In this document: in pieces, positions 1-5,708 of the stretch
Layout of the letters: the number at the start of each line of letters is the position of its first letter
How positions within the stretch are numbered: the first letter of the stretch is position 1
NCBI GenBank assembly: GCA_934339215.1
Contig: CAKRHU010000036.1
Span: 1-10,128 of the forward strand
From: an uncultured Lacticaseibacillus sp.
Lineage (GTDB): Bacteria > Bacillota > Bacilli > Lactobacillales > Lactobacillaceae
Length of the DNA: 10,128 bases
Reading direction: 5' to 3'
Notes under the pieces: model-generated
Told to the model about the DNA's origin: nothing
The model's database searches: none
Seen by the model: the letters and a program-made list of their open reading frames with translations, nothing else
Made by a program: the position numbers and the translations under genes

Positions 1-95
1 AGCAGATGCTGCTGTCCGACCACTTCATCGAGATTTTGTGGTCGCATGCGGCTGGCCAGCGGCGAAAACCGCTGTGTATCAAAAAGACTACTCAA
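1..95 (-). CDS. rarA: Replication-associated recombination protein A, N-terminal fragment (cut by window edge)
   Basis: The minus strand from a TTG at 93-95 reads 31 codons to the window edge. Residues 12-31 read PLASRMRPQNLDEVVGQQHL, which matches the N-terminus of RarA/MgsA (YrvN), the AAA+ ATPase of the clamp-loader clade that acts at stalled replication forks. Family members typically begin PLA-x-RMRP followed by a D-E-x-V-G-Q-x-H-L stretch just before the Walker A segment, which would lie outside the window. The TTG start is chosen because AAGGTGG lies four bases upstream; the only in-frame ATG (45-47) falls inside the conserved RMRP motif and is therefore too late. The gene is divergent from the unit starting at 317. 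The call rests on about 20 residues, so it is good but not certain. Confidence 0.75.
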   Translation of the reverse strand, partial: MSSLFDTQRFSPLASRMRPQNLDEVVGQQHL

Positions 96-139
96 TCTGC
101 CACCTTCTATTCCCTTGCGCGGCGCAAAAAGTCCGCGCT

Positions 140-164
140 TATTCAAATATCAAAAATTTGAATA
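140..164. repeat. AT-rich perfect inverted repeat, possible operator
   Basis: TATTCAAAT (140-148) and ATTTGAATA (156-164) are perfect 9-base inverted arms separated by 7 bases. The palindrome sits between divergent rarA and the 317-1188 unit and ends about 15 bases before a cre site. It lacks a following T-run on either strand, so it is not an intrinsic terminator. A binding site for a dimeric regulator is the simplest reading; the regulator is unknown. Confidence 0.4.
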
Positions 165-170
165 TGAGTC

Positions 171-194
171 TACTATAACATGAAAACGTTATCT
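171..194 (+). promoter_or_regulatory. cre (CcpA) site with candidate -10 box upstream of the small ORF/GNAT unit
   Basis: ATGAAAACGTTATCT at 180-194 fits the catabolite-responsive-element consensus WTGNAANCGNWNNCW at every position and is nearly symmetric around ACGT. A possible -10 (TATAAC at 174-179, or TACTAT at 171-176) lies directly upstream, which would put the start site inside the cre and imply repression by CcpA. No good -35 is visible; the inverted repeat at 140-164 occupies that area. The start point is therefore uncertain, and the 5' leader to the ATG at 317 would be about 130 bases. I saw nothing else definite in 195-300. Confidence 0.5.
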
Positions 195-316
195 TGAAAG
201 GCCTTGGGTGGAATTTCGTAAATCATTTCACACATTTTCGGCACTATGCCGACTCGACTTGCTGTGATACCATGAAGCTAAAGATTGTAGCGATTTCACG
301 AAAGGTGGCCATTTGT

Positions 317-610
317 ATGTCTGAATCTTCTTTGTCTGAATTTCCTCAAGGCGCATTTTCAGCCTTTTCTACTGCCAAAATGTCACACTTTTTACCGATC
401 CGGCCGAACCTCGATCCAGAAGTTTTGCGGGCCTTTTTTGGCGCTGATGCCGCCAACATTCGCCAAACTGCCACCGGTCTCACTTTACGTACGCCAGATG
501 CGTCACCTTTGCGCGCCAAAAACGGTGAGATCATTGCCCGCTTTACTAACGGCAAGTACAAAGTGATGGACGTCGACTACTATCGCAAGAATTTCAACGA
601 TCCCTTATAG
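317..610 (+). CDS. Uncharacterised 97-residue protein
   Basis: The frame is open from 194, but the start is set at the ATG at 317 because AAAGGTGG (301-308) gives a proper Shine-Dalgarno site eight bases upstream; the upstream in-frame ATGs lack one. The protein starts with a Ser/Phe-rich stretch (1-25) and has no signal peptide or membrane segment. The rest has a compact, soluble look: a predicted helix around DPEVLRAFF (33-41), then GLTLRTPDASPLRAKNGEI (54-72), then KYKVMDVDYYRKNF (80-93) as likely strand and helix. I do not recognise the family. Its stop codon TAG is the first part of the ribosome-binding site of the acetyltransferase gene that follows, so the two are very likely co-translated. 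A small partner or regulator of that enzyme is possible but only a guess from position. Confidence 0.7.
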   Translation: MSESSLSEFPQGAFSAFSTAKMSHFLPIRPNLDPEVLRAFFGADAANIRQTATGLTLRTPDASPLRAKNGEIIARFTNGKYKVMDVDYYRKNFNDPL

Positions 611-618
611 GAGCTGTT

Positions 619-1188
619 ATGATCAGTTTTGAAAAATATCATCCTTTATTATCTGCGCACTACACCTTGGATTGGCTGACGAATTCTAACTTGAAGGCGG
701 TGCATGAACTCCGGGCTAACGCTGAACAAGCAGAACTTTCCGGTCGCAAAACCGACCCTGATATTCCGGCAACAGCGCATTACATCAACCAATCCATGCG
801 CCTCGTGATGAAAAATCAAGCCTTGTTATATGGCATTACCGATCGCGCGACGAAAAAATTCGTCGGCAGTATTTGCTTGTGGCAATTCGATGCTGACTTC
901 ACCCGTGCGCAGTTGCGGTTAGAAGTCGCCGATGCAAAGTTTGCTGGTGCCTTGTATCAAGAAATCATCCCGCGCGTGGTCGGATTTTCGTTTTTTGAAC
1001 TCGGCTTATCGCAATTGACCATGATCGTACCAGAACACGCTGAGTTGAAGCAGTGGTTGGCGACTAATCATTTCCAAAATCAGCCTTATCCGCACACGCG
1101 CAAACTCGCCAATGGCAAAAAAGTCGCCTTGCTGGCCATGACGCTGGATCGCGATACAGTGGCAGACGATCCAGCTTATCGCTTCTAG
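619..1188 (+). CDS. GNAT-family N-acetyltransferase (RimJ/RimL-like fold, degenerate acetyl-CoA loop)
   Basis: The 189-residue product has the layout of Acetyltransf_3/RimJ-RimL proteins: an opening strand and helix (1-40), FVGSICLWQFD (81-91) as the strand pair before the core, QLRLEVAD (98-105) as the beta-4 strand, a helix (110-127), LSQLTMIVPEHAELKQWLATNHF (130-152) as the usual beta-5 and following helix, and a final strand near KKVALLAMTL (167-176). The family transfers acetyl groups from acetyl-CoA to amines, often protein N-termini or small molecules. The loop that normally reads R/Q-x-x-G-x-G/A is here DAKFAGALYQE (105-115), so the pyrophosphate-binding motif is poorly kept and activity is uncertain. 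TAGGAG at 608-613, formed partly by the preceding stop codon, serves as the ribosome site. It forms one unit with the 97-residue gene and ends at a bidirectional terminator. Confidence 0.75.
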   Translation: MISFEKYHPLLSAHYTLDWLTNSNLKAVHELRANAEQAELSGRKTDPDIPATAHYINQSMRLVMKNQALLYGITDRATKKFVGSICLWQFDADFTRAQLRLEVADAKFAGALYQEIIPRVVGFSFFELGLSQLTMIVPEHAELKQWLATNHFQNQPYPHTRKLANGKKVALLAMTLDRDTVADDPAYRF

Positions 1189-1195
1189 TGCACAT

Positions 1196-1230
1196 AAAAA
1201 GCGCCTTGGAAAAATTCCAAAGCGCTTTTT
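1196..1230. terminator. Bidirectional intrinsic terminator
   Basis: AAAAAGCGC (1196-1204) pairs with GCGCTTTTT (1222-1230), and TTGGAA (1206-1211) pairs with TTCCAA (1215-1220) around an AAA loop, with one C/A mismatch between the two blocks. Both strands have a U-run. It lies between the convergent acetyltransferase and permease genes and serves both. Confidence 0.93.
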
Positions 1231-1242
1231 GCATGCACTGAT

Positions 1243-2694
1243 TTACATTAACGCCATAAAGACGAAATCTAAGATAAACCCAAGGGTCACGACCCACAAC
1301 ACTGGATGCACTGCTTTGGCTTTGCCAGTGATCAACTTGATCAGGCAATAGAAGATAAACCCAGCAGCGATCCCATAAGAAATGTTGTAGATCAAGCCCA
1401 TGACGACAGAAGCCATGAAGGCAGGAATCGCATCTTCAAGATTGGACCAGTCGATTTCTTTGAAGCTGGACATCATCATCACGCCAACCATGATCAACGC
1501 CGGCGCCACCGCTTGGGTTGGCACAATGGCGATCACCGGTGATAATAAACTCGAGATCCCAAAGCAAATCGCCACGACCACCGCCGTTAGCCCAGTGCGG
1601 CCACCAGCCCCGATGCCGGCAGCAGATTCAACAAACACGGTAATATTGGATGTCCCAAAAATTGAGCCGACCCCCGTGGCAATTGCGTCAGAAAACAGCG
1701 CTTTGTCCATTTTGCTGGAGAAGCCATGCCCATGTTCCATGGCTTTCATATCGTCGCTAGTGAAAATACCGGTTCGCCGACCAGTTCCGATGAAAGTCCC
1801 TAACGTATCAAAAATATCCGAAAAGCTAAAGGCAAAAATCGTCATGATCGACAACAAAATGTGATGGGTATCGGTGAACAAGCTCCCAAACCCTTTGCTG
1901 GAGAATGCCGCCCCAAATGTCGTGCCGAGTTGGCCGATCGCATGACCTAAGGTGTTGGCGCCAGAAATATGTAAGTTGGTGACGCCAAAGGGAATCCCGA
2001 TCAACGTGGTCGCCACGATGCCGATCAATACCGCACCAGGAACCTTCTTAACGACTAACACTGCCATTAACAGCAACCCGATCAACGCCACGATCGCACC
2101 TGGTTGGGTAAAGTTGACTAAAGCTGGGACGATCCCACCGCCAGAAACCACAGAATCGATCCCGTTTTTAAAGGTGTGCGCAGCCGCCGTGCCGCCGTTG
2201 ATGCTTAAAATACTCGAGGCATCAGAGGTGAATTGTAAGAAACCGGAGTTCTTCAAGCCGATATAAGCCACGAACACCCCGATCCCGCCACCGATCGCAT
2301 GTTGCATTACTTCAGGGATCGCAACAATGATCAATTTCCGGATCTTGGTGACGGTGATCAAAATATTGATCATCCCGCATAAGAATACTAAAGCTAAGGC
2401 TTCTTGCCACGTGAACCCTAACGCAAACACTACCGTATAAGTAAAGAACGCATTGAGCCCTAATCCTGGCGCTAGCGCATAAGGAACATTGGCGAACAAG
2501 CCCATGATCAAAGTCCCGGTGGCACTGGCAATAATGGTGGCTAAGAACACTGCTTGTGACGGCATGCCAGTCAGTGACAACGTATCTGGGGCGACGAACA
2601 AAATATAAGACATCGCAAAAAATGTGGTCAAGCCGGCAATGATTTCGCGACGTTTGGTTGTATGGTTCGCTTCTAGTTGGAAAAACTGGTCCAT
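1243..2694 (-). CDS. NCS2/AzgA-family purine (hypoxanthine/guanine or adenine) permease, copy 1
   Basis: This 483-residue membrane protein belongs to the AzgA-like branch of the NCS2 nucleobase:cation symporters (COG2252; PbuG, PbuO, GhxP, AdeP). Signature segments are GLTTFFAMSYILF in TM1 (21-33), ALAPGLGLNAFF in TM3 (73-84, Asn81), FSDIFDTLGTF in TM8 (291-301, Asp293 and Asp296), the TM10 motif GTSNITVFVESAAG (347-360, Glu356) and GGRTGLTA (364-371). In the family Asn81, the TM8 aspartates and the TM10 glutamate line the purine site. AAGGAG precedes the ATG by eight bases. It is closely similar along its whole length to the paralogue at 2975-4432. It differs at residues usually fixed: VAPDT (34-38) where VNPQI is found in the other copy, and ITVF before the TM10 Val-Glu where the other copy has TTTY. 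A PurBox and its own promoter lie upstream. The exact substrate cannot be read from the sequence. Confidence 0.93.
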   Translation of the reverse strand: MDQFFQLEANHTTKRREIIAGLTTFFAMSYILFVAPDTLSLTGMPSQAVFLATIIASATGTLIMGLFANVPYALAPGLGLNAFFTYTVVFALGFTWQEALALVFLCGMINILITVTKIRKLIIVAIPEVMQHAIGGGIGVFVAYIGLKNSGFLQFTSDASSILSINGGTAAAHTFKNGIDSVVSGGGIVPALVNFTQPGAIVALIGLLLMAVLVVKKVPGAVLIGIVATTLIGIPFGVTNLHISGANTLGHAIGQLGTTFGAAFSSKGFGSLFTDTHHILLSIMTIFAFSFSDIFDTLGTFIGTGRRTGIFTSDDMKAMEHGHGFSSKMDKALFSDAIATGVGSIFGTSNITVFVESAAGIGAGGRTGLTAVVVAICFGISSLLSPVIAIVPTQAVAPALIMVGVMMMSSFKEIDWSNLEDAIPAFMASVVMGLIYNISYGIAAGFIFYCLIKLITGKAKAVHPVLWVVTLGFILDFVFMALM

Positions 2695-2719
2695 GATAGG
2701 CTCCTTAAATTGAAATGTT

Positions 2720-2755
2720 AAGATTTAGCCTACACGCCTTTGAACGGATAATCAA
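2720..2755 (-). promoter_or_regulatory. Promoter of purine permease copy 1
   Basis: On the minus strand, TTGATT (-35, 2750-2755) is followed after exactly 17 bases by TAGGCT (-10, 2727-2732), giving an expected start near 2720 and a 5' leader of about 25 bases. An inverted repeat GCCTTGA/TCAAAGGC with one bulged A overlaps the -35 and spacer. The match is moderate, but the matching arrangement at the paralogous gene supports it. Confidence 0.6.
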
Positions 2756-2790
2756 GGCAAAATGCGGCTGCTTTCAATTAGAATATTTTT

Positions 2791-2803
2791 AATGTTCGGA
2801 TTT
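2791..2803 (-). promoter_or_regulatory. PurBox (PurR operator) of permease copy 1
   Basis: The minus strand reads AAATCCGAACATT, a full match to the PurBox consensus AWWWCCGAACWWT known from Lactococcus and Bacillus. Its centre is about 76 bases upstream of the predicted start site, the position from which lactococcal PurR activates. No guanine or adenine riboswitch is visible in the leader, so PurR appears to be the purine sensor here. Confidence 0.75.
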
Positions 2804-2842
2804 AAAGCGGTTGTTTGCCATAAATGAGTGGACGCGCCAATC

Positions 2843-2861
2843 AGAAACCGTTTTCGTTCGG
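2843..2861 (-). promoter_or_regulatory. Second CCGAAC core overlapping a near-cre sequence (weak)
   Basis: The minus strand carries a second CCGAAC (2856-2861) with AATT before it, as in a PurBox, but a poor right flank (GAA). It lies 62 bases, about six helical turns, upstream of the full PurBox and in the same orientation. Overlapping it, ACGAAAACGGTTTCT (2843-2857, minus strand) fits the cre consensus at 14 of 15 positions. Either could be accidental. Confidence 0.3.
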
Positions 2862-2932
2862 AATTATTTCAACGTGTCTGAGAAAATTCGTGTCAGTGCT
2901 ATCTGCGAATGCTTTTCGTTTTTTGACCAAAC

Positions 2933-2962
2933 AAAAAACAGCCCGACTGCTGTCAGACTGTT
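2933..2962 (-). terminator. Intrinsic terminator of permease copy 2
   Basis: On the minus strand AACAGTCTGAC (2952-2962) pairs without mismatch (G-U pairs allowed) with GTCGGGCTGTT (2937-2947) around an AGCA loop, followed by a run of T down to 2933. It starts 13 bases past the stop codon of the upstream permease and uncouples the two permease genes. Confidence 0.88.
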
Positions 2963-2974
2963 CGAAAATCCCGC

Positions 2975-4432
2975 TTATAAAACCGCTAAGATAATGAAGT
3001 TGATGATGAACCCGATGGAGACGATCGCCAGAATCGGATGAATTTCCTTGGCCTTACCAGTGATCAACTTGACCAAGCAGTAGAAGATGAACCCTGCCGC
3101 GATCCCATAAGAGATGTTGTAGATCAAGCCCATGACGATCGAAGCCATGAATGCCGGAACGGCTTCTTCAAGGTTGGACCAGTCGATTTCTTTGAGGCTG
3201 GAAACCATCATTACCCCAACTAAGATCAAGGCAGGCGCGACGGCTTGGGTTGGCACCACCGAGATAATTGGCGCAAACACGGCAGAAATCAAGAAGCAAG
3301 CGGCAGTGGTGACAGCCGTTAAGCCAGTGCGACCACCAGCACCAATGCCGGCAGCAGATTCAACATAAGTCGTGGTGTTAGACGTCCCGAAGATAGAACC
3401 AATCGAAGTGGCAATGGAATCCGCGAACAACGCCTTATCCATTTTAGACGAGAAGCCGTGACCATTTTCCATCGCTTTTTCGTCAGCGTCTGAGAAGATC
3501 CCAGTGCGCCGGCCAGTCCCGATGAAAGTGCCTAACGTATCAAACGTATCTGAGAAACTGAAGGCGAAAATCGTCATGATCGAAATGACTGATTGCGTTG
3601 GGCTGGTGAACAAACTACCGATCCCGTTAGCGCCAAATGCTGCGCCAAACGTCGTCCCTAATTGGTTAAATGAATTGGAGAAGCTGTTAGCACTGGAGAA
3701 AGATAAGTCGGTAACACCCATTGGGATACCGACCAACGTGGTTGCGACGATCCCGATCAACACAGCGCCAGGAACTTTCTTGACGACTAACACAGTCATG
3801 ATCAGCAACCCGATCAAGGCAAGCATCGCACCAGATTGGGTGAAGTTGACCAACGCTGGGACAATGCCGCCGCCAGTGACGACCCCAGTAACGCCGCCTT
3901 TGAAGTGCGTGGTTGCCGCGTTATAAGCGGCGTTGTTGATGCTTAAGATATTAGAAGCATCAGACGTGAATTGTAAGAAGCCGGCATTCTTCAAACCGAT
4001 GTAACCAACGAAGATCCCGATCCCACCGCCGATGGCATGTTGCATCACTTCGGGGATCGCCATAATGATCATTTTCCGAACTTTCGTCACGGTGATCAAG
4101 ATATTGATCATCCCACAAATGAACACCAAGGCCAAGGCTTGTTGCCACTTAAACCCTAACGCAAACACCACGGTATAAGTGAAGAAAGCGTTGAGGCCCA
4201 TGCCTGGGGCCAATGCGTAAGGGACGTTGGCAAACAGCCCCATGACTAAAGTGCCGACTGCTGAAGCGATGATCGTGGCCAAGAACACACCTTGCGAAGG
4301 CATCCCGGTCAAAGATAAAATCTGGGGGTTAACGAATAAGATATACGACATGGCAAAGAATGTCGTTAAACCCGCCATAATTTCAGTGCCAACTTTAGTA
4401 TTGTTCGCACGTAGTTGAAAGAAATTTTCCAT
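2975..4432 (-). CDS. NCS2/AzgA-family purine permease, copy 2
   Basis: This 485-residue integral membrane symporter of the AzgA-like NCS2 branch imports purine bases. All family signatures are present in standard form: FAMSYILFVNPQILSLTG (26-43), ALAPGMGLNAFF (73-84), FSDTFDTLGTF (293-303), GTSNTTTYVESAAG (349-362) and GGRTGLTA (366-373). By these residues it is the more conventional of the two tandem copies; the paralogue at 1243-2694 differs in two of these motifs. AAAGGAG lies seven bases before the ATG. It has its own promoter and a PurBox-like site that overlaps the end of the dehydrogenase gene, and is followed by its own terminator. Candidate substrates are hypoxanthine/guanine (PbuG-like) or adenine/guanine (PbuO-like); the sequence alone does not decide. 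Confidence 0.94.
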   Translation of the reverse strand: MENFFQLRANNTKVGTEIMAGLTTFFAMSYILFVNPQILSLTGMPSQGVFLATIIASAVGTLVMGLFANVPYALAPGMGLNAFFTYTVVFALGFKWQQALALVFICGMINILITVTKVRKMIIMAIPEVMQHAIGGGIGIFVGYIGLKNAGFLQFTSDASNILSINNAAYNAATTHFKGGVTGVVTGGGIVPALVNFTQSGAMLALIGLLIMTVLVVKKVPGAVLIGIVATTLVGIPMGVTDLSFSSANSFSNSFNQLGTTFGAAFGANGIGSLFTSPTQSVISIMTIFAFSFSDTFDTLGTFIGTGRRTGIFSDADEKAMENGHGFSSKMDKALFADSIATSIGSIFGTSNTTTYVESAAGIGAGGRTGLTAVTTAACFLISAVFAPIISVVPTQAVAPALILVGVMMVSSLKEIDWSNLEEAVPAFMASIVMGLIYNISYGIAAGFIFYCLVKLITGKAKEIHPILAIVSIGFIINFIILAVL

Positions 4433-4458
4433 GATAGCTCCTTTGTTCGCCTTTATGA

Positions 4459-4494
4459 TGATTAAAGCTTAACCCATCCCACAAAAAAGTTCAA
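4459..4494 (-). promoter_or_regulatory. Promoter of purine permease copy 2
   Basis: On the minus strand TTGAAC (-35, 4489-4494) and TAAGCT (-10, 4466-4471) are separated by exactly 17 bases, with an expected start near 4459. Both the hexamers and the spacing parallel the promoter of copy 1. Confidence 0.6.
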
Positions 4495-4529
4495 GGAAAA
4501 ATCCGTTTGTTTTTGTAATTAATTCATTT

Positions 4530-4542
4530 AATATTCGTATTT
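4530..4542 (-). promoter_or_regulatory. PurBox-like operator of permease copy 2
   Basis: The minus strand reads AAATACGAATATT, two mismatches from AWWWCCGAACWWT, keeping the central CGAA. The distance from its centre to the first base of the -10 is 64.5 bases, identical to copy 1. The site overlaps the stop codon of the dehydrogenase gene by two bases. Confidence 0.6.
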
Positions 4543-5530
4543 AACGCATAACTTCAGTTTCTGTTGCGCCTGTCGTTAAGAAATCAATCAAGTAACCTAA
4601 CGAGTAAAATACCATATTATGCACGGCAGTTTGGGTGTAATACGCGATGTGTGGGGCTAACAACACATCATCACGTTGCAACAACACATCCCACAACGGA
4701 TCATGAAAGTGGCCAGTTTGATCGAAGTTGACTAAAGCCGAAGATTCATTCTCAAAGGTATCGATACCAGCACCGCCGAGTTTTCCCGCTTCTAAAGCAT
4801 CCAGTAAGGCTTGGGTGTCGATCAAATTACCGCGGGCCGTATTGATGATCACAGTATCTGGCTTCATTTGCGCGATTGCTTCCGCGTTAATGATGTGATC
4901 ATTGGCGGCGATGCCTGGAATATGCAAATCGATCACATCACTTTGGGCATACAAAGTTGGCAGATCCACATACTCGCATTCCAGATCCGTGTGAACCGGA
5001 TGCGGATCATAGGCCAATACCTTGGCGCCAAAGCCATTGAACAAGCGAATCGCCGCTTGCCCGATGCGGCCGGCCCCGATCACGCCGACGGTTTGTTGCG
5101 CCAGTTCACGTCCAATAAAAGTAGTGGATTTGCCGTAGTCATCTGCTTTTAAGGCTGCTTCAACTTCTCCTAAACGGCGCAATAAGTTCAACGTCATGGT
5201 CACTGAGAATTCGGCAATGGCATTAGGCGAATAAGCTGGGGTGTTGGCGATGCGCACACCAGCTTTTTTGGCGGCTTCAAAATCAATGTTATCGGTGCCG
5301 ACATTGCGAATGGTCAAATATTTGATCCCATATTCACCCATTTTTTCAAACATGGCGGCTGAATATGGCGTGGTTTGTAAACAGTTGATCCCATCGTATC
5401 CTTGGGCGTAGTGAATGGTGTCTTCCGTCAATAACTCTGTGCGGATGGTCAATTCATGTCCTGAGGTTTGCCCCCATTGGGTTAAATACGCAATTTCGTC
5501 GACGCGTGCGCCGTAAGCGATGATTTTCAA
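4541..5530 (-). CDS. NAD-dependent D-2-hydroxyacid dehydrogenase (D-2-hydroxyisocaproate dehydrogenase-like)
   Basis: This 329-residue cytosolic enzyme of the D-2-hydroxyacid dehydrogenase family reduces 2-oxo acids to D-2-hydroxy acids with NADH. The Rossmann motif GAGRIG (152-157) is followed by acidic Asp175, indicating NAD rather than NADP. RNVGTDNID (75-83), NTARGNLID (230-238, catalytic Arg233), GIDTFENE (255-262, Glu262) and PHIAYYT (293-299, His294) supply the catalytic triad. The N-terminus MKIIAYGARVDEI and the LQTTPY segment (51-56) recall L. casei D-hydroxyisocaproate dehydrogenase more than L. bulgaricus D-lactate dehydrogenase, so branched 2-oxo acids may be preferred, though D-lactate formation is possible. 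The start codon is TTG at 5528-5530, backed by AAGGAGG eight bases upstream; no ATG fits the family N-terminus. It is divergent from the D-Ala-D-X ligase. No intrinsic terminator is visible before the purine permease downstream, so read-through is possible. Confidence 0.9.
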   Translation of the reverse strand: MKIIAYGARVDEIAYLTQWGQTSGHELTIRTELLTEDTIHYAQGYDGINCLQTTPYSAAMFEKMGEYGIKYLTIRNVGTDNIDFEAAKKAGVRIANTPAYSPNAIAEFSVTMTLNLLRRLGEVEAALKADDYGKSTTFIGRELAQQTVGVIGAGRIGQAAIRLFNGFGAKVLAYDPHPVHTDLECEYVDLPTLYAQSDVIDLHIPGIAANDHIINAEAIAQMKPDTVIINTARGNLIDTQALLDALEAGKLGGAGIDTFENESSALVNFDQTGHFHDPLWDVLLQRDDVLLAPHIAYYTQTAVHNMVFYSLGYLIDFLTTGATETEVMR

Positions 5531-5563
5531 GCGTGTGCCCTCCTTATTGGCTTAATAATTTTT

Positions 5564-5569
5564 AGCATA
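5564..5569 (-). promoter_or_regulatory. Candidate -10 of the dehydrogenase gene
   Basis: TATGCT on the minus strand would give a leader of about 27 bases ending at the strong ribosome site. No convincing -35 lies 16-18 bases upstream, so this is tentative. Confidence 0.3.
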
Positions 5570-5625
5570 ACGAAATTCTGACGTTTTTGCATGAAAAGAG
5601 CATGAGAGAAAAAAGTTAAGAATGT

Positions 5626-5640
5626 TTGAAAACGGTTGCT
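5626..5640 (+). promoter_or_regulatory. cre (CcpA) site between dehydrogenase and ligase genes
   Basis: TTGAAAACGGTTGCT fits WTGNAANCGNWNNCW at all positions; against the stricter TGWNANCGNTNWCA it has two mismatches. It lies upstream of both candidate promoters in this divergent region, about 45 bases before the predicted ligase start and 75 before that of the dehydrogenase. CcpA could act on either gene; an upstream position is more compatible with activation than with roadblock repression. Confidence 0.5.
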
Positions 5641-5665
5641 ACGCTATCGGAGATTTATGCTTTTG

Positions 5666-5674
5666 TGGTACACT
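5666..5674 (+). promoter_or_regulatory. Extended -10 promoter of the ligase gene
   Basis: TGGTACACT has the TGn extension and a TACACT -10, giving a start near 5681 and a short leader carrying GGAGGG at 5694-5699. A better-looking TATAAA at 5683-5688 is too close to that ribosome site to be used. Confidence 0.5.
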
Positions 5675-5708
5675 TAGGGTTCTATAAACTTACGGAGGGA
5701 TCATTCCT

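Noticed and set aside
115..138. GC-rich palindromes TTGCG/CGCAA and GCGCGG/CCGCGC in the rarA leader
   Set aside because: The arms are short and overlap each other without a T-run; they are probably chance structure in a GC-rich patch.
1400..1864. 154-codon + strand frame inside permease copy 1
   Set aside because: It is fully antisense to a well-supported membrane protein gene. The Pro/Ala/Ile-rich composition is what the complement of hydrophobic codons gives, and the same pattern recurs antisense to copy 2.
2695..2790. Possible purine riboswitch in the permease leaders
   Set aside because: The predicted leaders are only about 25 bases and lack the conserved three-way-junction core. The PurBox explains purine control better.
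2776..2803. Second inverted PurBox half (AATTAGAATATT) next to the copy 1 PurBox
   Set aside because: It keeps only the GAA of the core and the spacing is shorter than the 16-17 bases usual between paired PurBoxes.
2811..3041. 76-codon + strand frame across the permease intergenic region
   Set aside because: It starts in the permease promoter region, crosses the terminator at 2933-2962 and ends antisense to permease copy 2, with no good ribosome site.
5683..5688. TATAAA as the ligase -10 box
   Set aside because: A start seven bases later would fall inside the GGAGG ribosome site. The TGGTACACT element upstream fits better.
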